This document shows positions 60,050 to 64,000 of a stretch of DNA of 64,000 bases, one piece after another. The stretch covers positions 1 to 64,000 of the forward strand of contig CAYXMY010000001.1 in the NCBI GenBank assembly GCA_964466155.1, given 5' to 3'. How positions within the stretch are numbered: the first letter of the stretch is position 1; each line of letters opens with the position of its first letter. The DNA comes from Caenibius sp964466155. GTDB taxonomy: Bacteria > Pseudomonadota > Alphaproteobacteria > Sphingomonadales > Sphingomonadaceae. A program made the position numbers and the translations under genes. The notes beneath the pieces were generated by a model. That model was not told the origin of the DNA and made no database searches. It saw nothing but the letters and a program-made list of their open reading frames with translations.

Positions 60050-60479
60050 TGTGCTGCGCTTTCGCGATGATGAGCCAGTGGGTGATCCCGCCGTCACCGT
60101 GGACGCTTTTTCCGAGCAGACCAATGCCTCGGCCGTCCGCGTCGAACCGGGCGACGATGCCCGCGATCTGCTGCCGTTCCTCGAACAGCTCCGCCTGATC
60201 GAAGTCGACTTCCCCTCTTTCATGGATGGGCGCGGCTATTCGGTGGCCCGTATCCTGCGCGAAGCAGGCTACAAGGGCGAGTTGCGCGCCGTGGGCGACG
60301 TGCTGGTCGATCAGCTTTTGCATCTGCGCCGCTGCGGCTTCGATGCCTTTGCACCGGACAAGGGGCTCGATCCGGCCGATGCCGAAGCGGCGTTCAACCG
60401 CTGGCCCGAAGTCTATCAGGCTGCGGCCGACGACCGGCAGCCGATCTGGGCCAAGCGTCACGGGATCGCCAATGGCTGA
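60042..60479 (+). CDS. DUF934 protein of the sulfate assimilation operon
   Basis: The protein has 145 residues starting MVDVLRFRDDEPVGD; it overlaps cysI by eight bases and cysH by eight. The conserved family segment VDFPSFMDGRGYSVARILRE is present, followed by GDVLVDQLLHLRRCGFDAF. DUF934 proteins occur between sulfite reductase and PAPS/APS reductase in many proteobacteria and are thought to assist electron supply to CysI. No enzyme motif is visible. Confidence 0.92.
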   Translation: MVDVLRFRDDEPVGDPAVTVDAFSEQTNASAVRVEPGDDARDLLPFLEQLRLIEVDFPSFMDGRGYSVARILREAGYKGELRAVGDVLVDQLLHLRRCGFDAFAPDKGLDPADAEAAFNRWPEVYQAAADDRQPIWAKRHGIANG

Positions 60480-61275
60480 AACCGCGCGCCGCATTGACCG
60501 CATCGATACCGGGGCACGCTTCACCGCCGAAGACGCGGCTGCGCTCAACGCGCGGTTCGCGGGCGCTTCGCCGGATGACGTGCTGCGCGCGGTGCTGGTC
60601 GATGGGGTGGCGGGCCGGATCGCGCTGGTGTCCAGCTTCGGTGCGGAAAGCTCCGTGCTGCTGCACATGGCCTCGCGCATCGATCCCGCGGTGGCGGTGC
60701 TGTTCCTTGAAACCGGCAAGCATTTCGAGGAAACGCTCGCCTATCGCGACCATCTGGTGGAGCGGCTTGGGTTGACCAACCTGATCGATCTCTACCCCGA
60801 TCCGGTAGCGCTCGCCAACAAGGATGAAAGCGGACTGCGCTGGTCTTACGACCCGGACGGCTGCTGCGAAATCCGCAAGGTTCAGCCATTGGCTACTGCC
60901 TTGCAGGATTTCGACGCCTCGATCACCGGGCGCAAGGCGTTTCAGTCGGTCACACGTGCCGATCTGCCGGTGTTCGAGCCGGATACCTCGGATGCGGCTG
61001 GCCGGCTCAAGGTCAACCCGTTGATCGGCATGACCAAGGACGATCTCGACGCCTATATGGTGGAGCACGATCTGCCCGCGCATCCGCTGGTCGCCCAAGG
61101 GTATCCTTCCATCGGTTGTTCCCCCTGCACCAGCAAGGTCGCACCGGGCGAAGATCCGCGTTCCGGCCGCTGGAAAGGCTGGGACAAAACCGAATGCGGC
61201 ATTCATGTGCCGACAAGTTCCCCGATTCCGGGTATGGGCGACGAATTGCCTCCGGGTTACGAACCGGTCTTCTGA
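60472..61275 (+). CDS. cysH: Adenylyl-sulfate/PAPS reductase CysH ([4Fe-4S] type)
   Basis: The protein has 267 residues. The PP-loop-like region is LVSSFGAESSVLLHMASRID; the cluster cysteines are the pair in DGCCEIRKVQPL and the pair in GCSPCTSK; the catalytic C-terminal Cys lies in KTECGIH. The extra CC and CxxC pairs mark the assimilatory APS-reductase type rather than the enterobacterial PAPS type. It reduces (P)APS to sulfite, and it closes the operon. Confidence 0.93.
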   Translation: MAETARRIDRIDTGARFTAEDAAALNARFAGASPDDVLRAVLVDGVAGRIALVSSFGAESSVLLHMASRIDPAVAVLFLETGKHFEETLAYRDHLVERLGLTNLIDLYPDPVALANKDESGLRWSYDPDGCCEIRKVQPLATALQDFDASITGRKAFQSVTRADLPVFEPDTSDAAGRLKVNPLIGMTKDDLDAYMVEHDLPAHPLVAQGYPSIGCSPCTSKVAPGEDPRSGRWKGWDKTECGIHVPTSSPIPGMGDELPPGYEPVF

Positions 61276-61390
61276 CCTTCAGGCGTGTGGTCAGGCGCGC
61301 GTTTTACCGTTCCCGCCCGGCTGGATAGCGCACGGCGCTTTCCCCCGTTCGCAGGCGCTGCTATGATAGGCGCGCCAAAGGAGTGTTGAA

Positions 61391-61633
61391 ATGGGTTCGA
61401 TGTCGTTTACGCACTGGATCATCGTTGCGATCGTGGTGCTGATCTTGTTCGGCCGTGGCCGAATTTCCGAAACCATGGGCGAATTCGGCAAGGGCCTGCG
61501 CAGCTTCAAGGATGGCATGGCCGACAAGGACGAGGCCGATTCGGCCAGCCGCAGCACGCCGCAAATCAGCCAGTCGAATGCCGAAGCGGACAAGTCTGCC
61601 AGCAAGGACAGCACCGCGACCGGCGGCAACTGA
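61391..61633 (+). CDS. tatA: Twin-arginine translocase subunit TatA/E
   Basis: The protein has 80 residues. One membrane helix (THWIIVAIVVLILFGRG) is followed by the amphipathic helix ISETMGEFGKGLRSFKDGM and a charged tail, the complete TatA layout including FGRG. AAGGAG lies seven bases before the ATG. tatB and tatC are not next to it, so it is either a separate tatA or a TatE-type copy. It ends at a strong terminator. Confidence 0.92.
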   Translation: MGSMSFTHWIIVAIVVLILFGRGRISETMGEFGKGLRSFKDGMADKDEADSASRSTPQISQSNAEADKSASKDSTATGGN

Positions 61634-61659
61634 CCGGTTCATTCATATGTGCTGACAAG

Positions 61660-61686
61660 AAAGCGGGGCCAGTGGCCCCGCTTTTT
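61660..61686. terminator. Intrinsic terminator after tatA
   Basis: AGCGGGGCC (61662-61670), loop AGT, and GGCCCCGCT (61674-61682) form a 9-bp stem followed by TTTTT. It may also serve the converging epimerase-like gene. Confidence 0.9.
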
Positions 61687-61713
61687 GTTCGTTTGCCACC
61701 CAGGCAATCGGCG

Positions 61714-62622
61714 TCAGAGCCAGCCCTGCCGCCGATACCATTCCGCCGTGGCCTTGAGCCCTTCGGCAGTGCGCACTTTCGGCGTCCAGCGCCGGGCGGG
61801 CACGCTGCGCTGCGCGCTCACGACCCAATCAGGGTGAACCATATAGCTCACCCGGTCCGCGCTCAGCTTGACCTTGCCGGGACGAATCCAGCCTTCGATC
61901 CGCGATATCCAGTCGAGCGCGCCGCGCGACATATGCGGCACCCACGGCTTGCGCCCCACGGCATCGCCAATCGCTTCGGCCAGGTCACGGTGGCTCCAGC
62001 CGTCGGCCTGCCCATCGTCCGGTTCGAACACGCGGTGCGTCACATCTTCGCCCCCGCTCGCCAGCGCCAGCAGCAGATTGGCCAGATCGTCGACATGGAT
62101 CACCGAAGCGCGCCCCGGCGGGGGCATCGGCACCACCCCCCATTTGGCGCTGCGGAACAGTTCGAACATTTCCGTATCGCGCGGCCCATAAACCGCCGGC
62201 GGACGCACAATCGTCCAGTCCAGGCCGCTGGCGGCAACGATCTTTTCCGCCCGGCGCTTGGATGCGCCATAAGCGGACAATTGCGGTTCGCGGGCCGAAA
62301 GCGAGGAAACATGCACGAAACGCGGCACCCCTGCGGCCAATGCCGCTTCGACCACGGCGAGCGTACCACCGGCGTTGCCTGCTTCGAACCCTGCCGCATC
62401 GGGCGCATTGACCACACCTGCGACATGGATCACCGCTTCCACGCTATCGGCCATGCGCATCAATGCCCGGCGGTCACCCAGATCACCGAGAATCCACTCA
62501 ACCCCCTTGCGGTCGGGCTGCTGGCGGCGAGTCAGCGCATGAACCGTCACCTTCTTCGCAGCCGCAGCATCCAGCACCGCTTGGCCCACAAAACCGGTCG
62601 CACCGGTCAAAGCTATCGTCAC
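61714..62622 (-). CDS. NAD-dependent epimerase/dehydratase-family protein (extended SDR)
   Basis: The protein has 302 residues with a GTG start that overlaps the proB stop by four bases. TIALTGATGFVGQAVLDAAA is the nucleotide-binding motif, followed by RFVHVSSLSAREP, YGASKRRAEKI (Y-x3-K) and VRPPAVYGPRD of the extended SDR group. Similar proteins act on nucleotide sugars or as NDUFA9-like subunits. The coupling with proB is common in sphingomonads; the role is not known. Confidence 0.88.
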   Translation of the reverse strand: MTIALTGATGFVGQAVLDAAAAKKVTVHALTRRQQPDRKGVEWILGDLGDRRALMRMADSVEAVIHVAGVVNAPDAAGFEAGNAGGTLAVVEAALAAGVPRFVHVSSLSAREPQLSAYGASKRRAEKIVAASGLDWTIVRPPAVYGPRDTEMFELFRSAKWGVVPMPPPGRASVIHVDDLANLLLALASGGEDVTHRVFEPDDGQADGWSHRDLAEAIGDAVGRKPWVPHMSRGALDWISRIEGWIRPGKVKLSADRVSYMVHPDWVVSAQRSVPARRWTPKVRTAEGLKATAEWYRRQGWL

Positions 62623-63749
62623 AACAACACCAACTGATTGCGATGTACCACCGCCGAACGGGGGGCATAACCAAGAATATCCGCCTGTTCGGCCGAAGTG
62701 CGCCCCAGTATCCGCGCACATTCATCCGCATCGTATTCGACCAGGCCTTGCGCCAGAATCTTGCCCGCGCCATCGTGAATGGCAACCGGATCGCCGCGAT
62801 GGAATGTGCCTTCCACCGCCACGATACCGGCGGCGAGCAGGCTCTTTCCCGCGCCCAGCGCGCTCACGGCCCCGGCATCGATGACCAGCGCCCCCTTCAT
62901 CCGCAAGCGCCCCCCCAACCAGGCCTTGCGCGCCGCATCCTTGCGCCGGGGCAGAAATACCGTGCCGATCCCCTGCCCCAGAGCCCGCGCCAGCGGACGG
63001 TCGTATGTGCCGTTGAGAATGGCAAGGACGATCCCCGCGCGTTCGGCGATTTCGGCAGCGAGCAATTTCGCGGTCATTCCCCCCGAACCGAGGCCGGAGC
63101 CGGAACCGCCTGTCGCCATGGCATGGATTTCCGCAGTCACGCCGCGAACTTCGGGCAGCATCCGCGCGCCCTCCGCCTGCGGATCGCGATCATAAAGCCC
63201 ATCGATATCGGACAGCAGCAGCACGGCCTGCGCCTGCGCCGCCTGCGCCACGCGCGATGCAAGCCTATCGTTGTCGCCAAAGCGGATTTCCTGCGTGGCC
63301 ACGCTGTCATTCTCGTTCACCACCGGCACCGCGCCTGCCTTGATCAATCGCCCCAGAGTGGCGCTGGCGTTGAGATAGCGGCGGCGGTCTTCCAGGTCTT
63401 CCAATGTCAGCAGCAATTGCGCGGCAACGATGCCCCTGGCGCCCAGCAGTTCGCTCCACAGTTCTGCCAGCATGATCTGGCCCACGGCAGCGGCGGCCTG
63501 TGCATCGGCCAGATCGGCGCGTCCACCCTTGGGCAGGCGCAGCCTTGCCGCCCCCAATGCGATGGCGCCGGAACTGACCACGACCACCTCCTGCCCGCGC
63601 GCGCGGGCAGCGGCGATTTCATCCACCAAGCCTTCCAGCCACGCCCGGCGCGGCGCGCCTTTTTCGACGAGCAGCGCCGAACCGACCTTGATTACAAGGC
63701 GGCGGCAACGGTTGGCATCGGCGATATCCGAGAGACGCGAAATCGACAT
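62619..63749 (-). CDS. proB: Glutamate 5-kinase
   Basis: The protein has 376 residues. The amino acid kinase domain has RRLVIKVGSALLVEKG, VVVVSSGAIALGAARL, VPVVNENDSVATQEIRFGDN and GGSGSGLGSGGMTAKLLAAE, and the last about 90 residues form a PUA domain (KGALVIDAGAVSALGAGKSL). The enzyme makes glutamyl 5-phosphate, the first step of proline synthesis. It follows the obg gene, the usual order in many alphaproteobacteria. Confidence 0.95.
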   Translation of the reverse strand: MSISRLSDIADANRCRRLVIKVGSALLVEKGAPRRAWLEGLVDEIAAARARGQEVVVVSSGAIALGAARLRLPKGGRADLADAQAAAAVGQIMLAELWSELLGARGIVAAQLLLTLEDLEDRRRYLNASATLGRLIKAGAVPVVNENDSVATQEIRFGDNDRLASRVAQAAQAQAVLLLSDIDGLYDRDPQAEGARMLPEVRGVTAEIHAMATGGSGSGLGSGGMTAKLLAAEIAERAGIVLAILNGTYDRPLARALGQGIGTVFLPRRKDAARKAWLGGRLRMKGALVIDAGAVSALGAGKSLLAAGIVAVEGTFHRGDPVAIHDGAGKILAQGLVEYDADECARILGRTSAEQADILGYAPRSAVVHRNQLVLL

Positions 63750-63807
63750 GAGGCGGGGGTTTATAAGCTAAGGTTGGGTTTGCAAAGCGGGCGAAAGGGA
63801 AGCCGTG

Positions 63808-64000
63808 TCATAGCGGCGACCAAGGCTGTGCCTCGTCTTCATCCTCGACTTCCCCATCGGGCCGTTCGGTAGCCGTCACTGCCGGAAGATAGGACAGGAC
63901 GGCATTCAGCAATGGCTCGATCCCGGCCCCTGTCGCCCCCGAAATCGCAAACACATCGTCCGCGCCCGCTTCTTTCAGTTCTTCGGCGAAAGCGGCGGCC
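63808..64000 (-). CDS. obg: GTPase Obg/CgtA, C-terminal part
   Basis: Only the last 63 codons are present; the gene enters from the right edge. The readable end (ELKEAGADDVFAISGATGAG, then IEPLLNAVLSYL and an acidic stretch with EDEDEAQPWSPL) is the end of the Obg G domain (SGATGAGIE is the G5-type motif) and a short acidic tail. Obg acts in ribosome assembly. The adjacent proB gene agrees with the assignment. Confidence 0.85.
   Translation of the reverse strand, partial: AAAFAEELKEAGADDVFAISGATGAGIEPLLNAVLSYLPAVTATERPDGEVEDEDEAQPWSPL

Noticed and set aside
1..64000. Insertion sequences, integrase, attachment sites or CRISPR marking an island
   Set aside because: No transposase, integrase, direct-repeat array or tRNA was found at the borders of the catabolic genes, so recent transfer cannot be shown from this window.

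Overview
The window looks like the chromosome of a sphingomonad-type alphaproteobacterium (order Sphingomonadales, in the Novosphingobium / Caenibius / Altererythrobacter range). The evidence is the GC-rich coding, two large TonB-dependent receptors, and a conserved housekeeping block at the right end (queF, metC, mscS-type channel, cobA-DUF2849-cysI-DUF934-cysH, tatA, proB, obg) in an arrangement usual for this order. No rRNA, tRNA, CRISPR, transposase or phage gene was seen.

About 51 kb on the left is catabolic. Positions 7,837-27,265 form two divergent, tightly overlapping operons. The leftward operon encodes an extradiol dioxygenase, a small VOC protein, a fused indolepyruvate:ferredoxin oxidoreductase, an acyl-CoA dehydrogenase, two MaoC-type proteins and a TonB receptor. 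The rightward operon encodes an acyl-CoA dehydrogenase, an SDR, a DUF35-fused thiolase-like protein, a thiolase, two crotonases, a hotdog protein, an Ltp2-like aldolase with its DUF35 partner, and a cytochrome P450; a TetR gene converges on it. This matches the estrogen-degradation (edc) cluster known from Caenibius (Novosphingobium) tardaugens: P450 EdcA 4-hydroxylates estrone, EdcB opens ring A, EdcC oxidatively decarboxylates the ring-cleavage product to a CoA thioester, beta-oxidation-type enzymes continue, EdcT imports, EdcR represses. The match rests on remembered gene content and order, not on a database search.

Positions 27,540-51,848 hold a second steroid- or polycycle-like gene set: a GMC oxidoreductase, a KstD-like dehydrogenase, four SDRs, an EthD-domain protein, an AraC regulator, an ABM protein, a TIM-barrel isomerase-like protein, an old-yellow-enzyme homologue, a KshA-like Rieske oxygenase with HsaA-like and HsaC-like enzymes, a SnoaL/BaiE-like protein and a crotonase. 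Embedded in it are two copies of an unfamiliar two-gene cassette: a Coq4-like metalloprotein (HDxxH-x11-E intact) with a D-aminoacylase-type amidohydrolase, in opposite gene order. One copy is followed by a pair of Lrp/AsnC regulators. The other is divergent from a TetR protein that carries two TetR units, with a perfect palindrome over the cassette promoter. This cassette is the best candidate here for an undescribed system.

Further left (1-7,735) are the end of an aldo/keto reductase, a TIM-barrel protein, a PaaY-like hexapeptide protein, an uncharacterised protein, a second TonB receptor, a class A acid phosphatase and an epoxide-hydrolase-like protein. From about 51.9 kb rightward the content is core metabolism: an AI-2E-type transporter, queF, a Pro/Ala-rich membrane protein, metC, mscS, the assimilatory sulfate operon, tatA, an epimerase-like SDR, proB and the end of obg.
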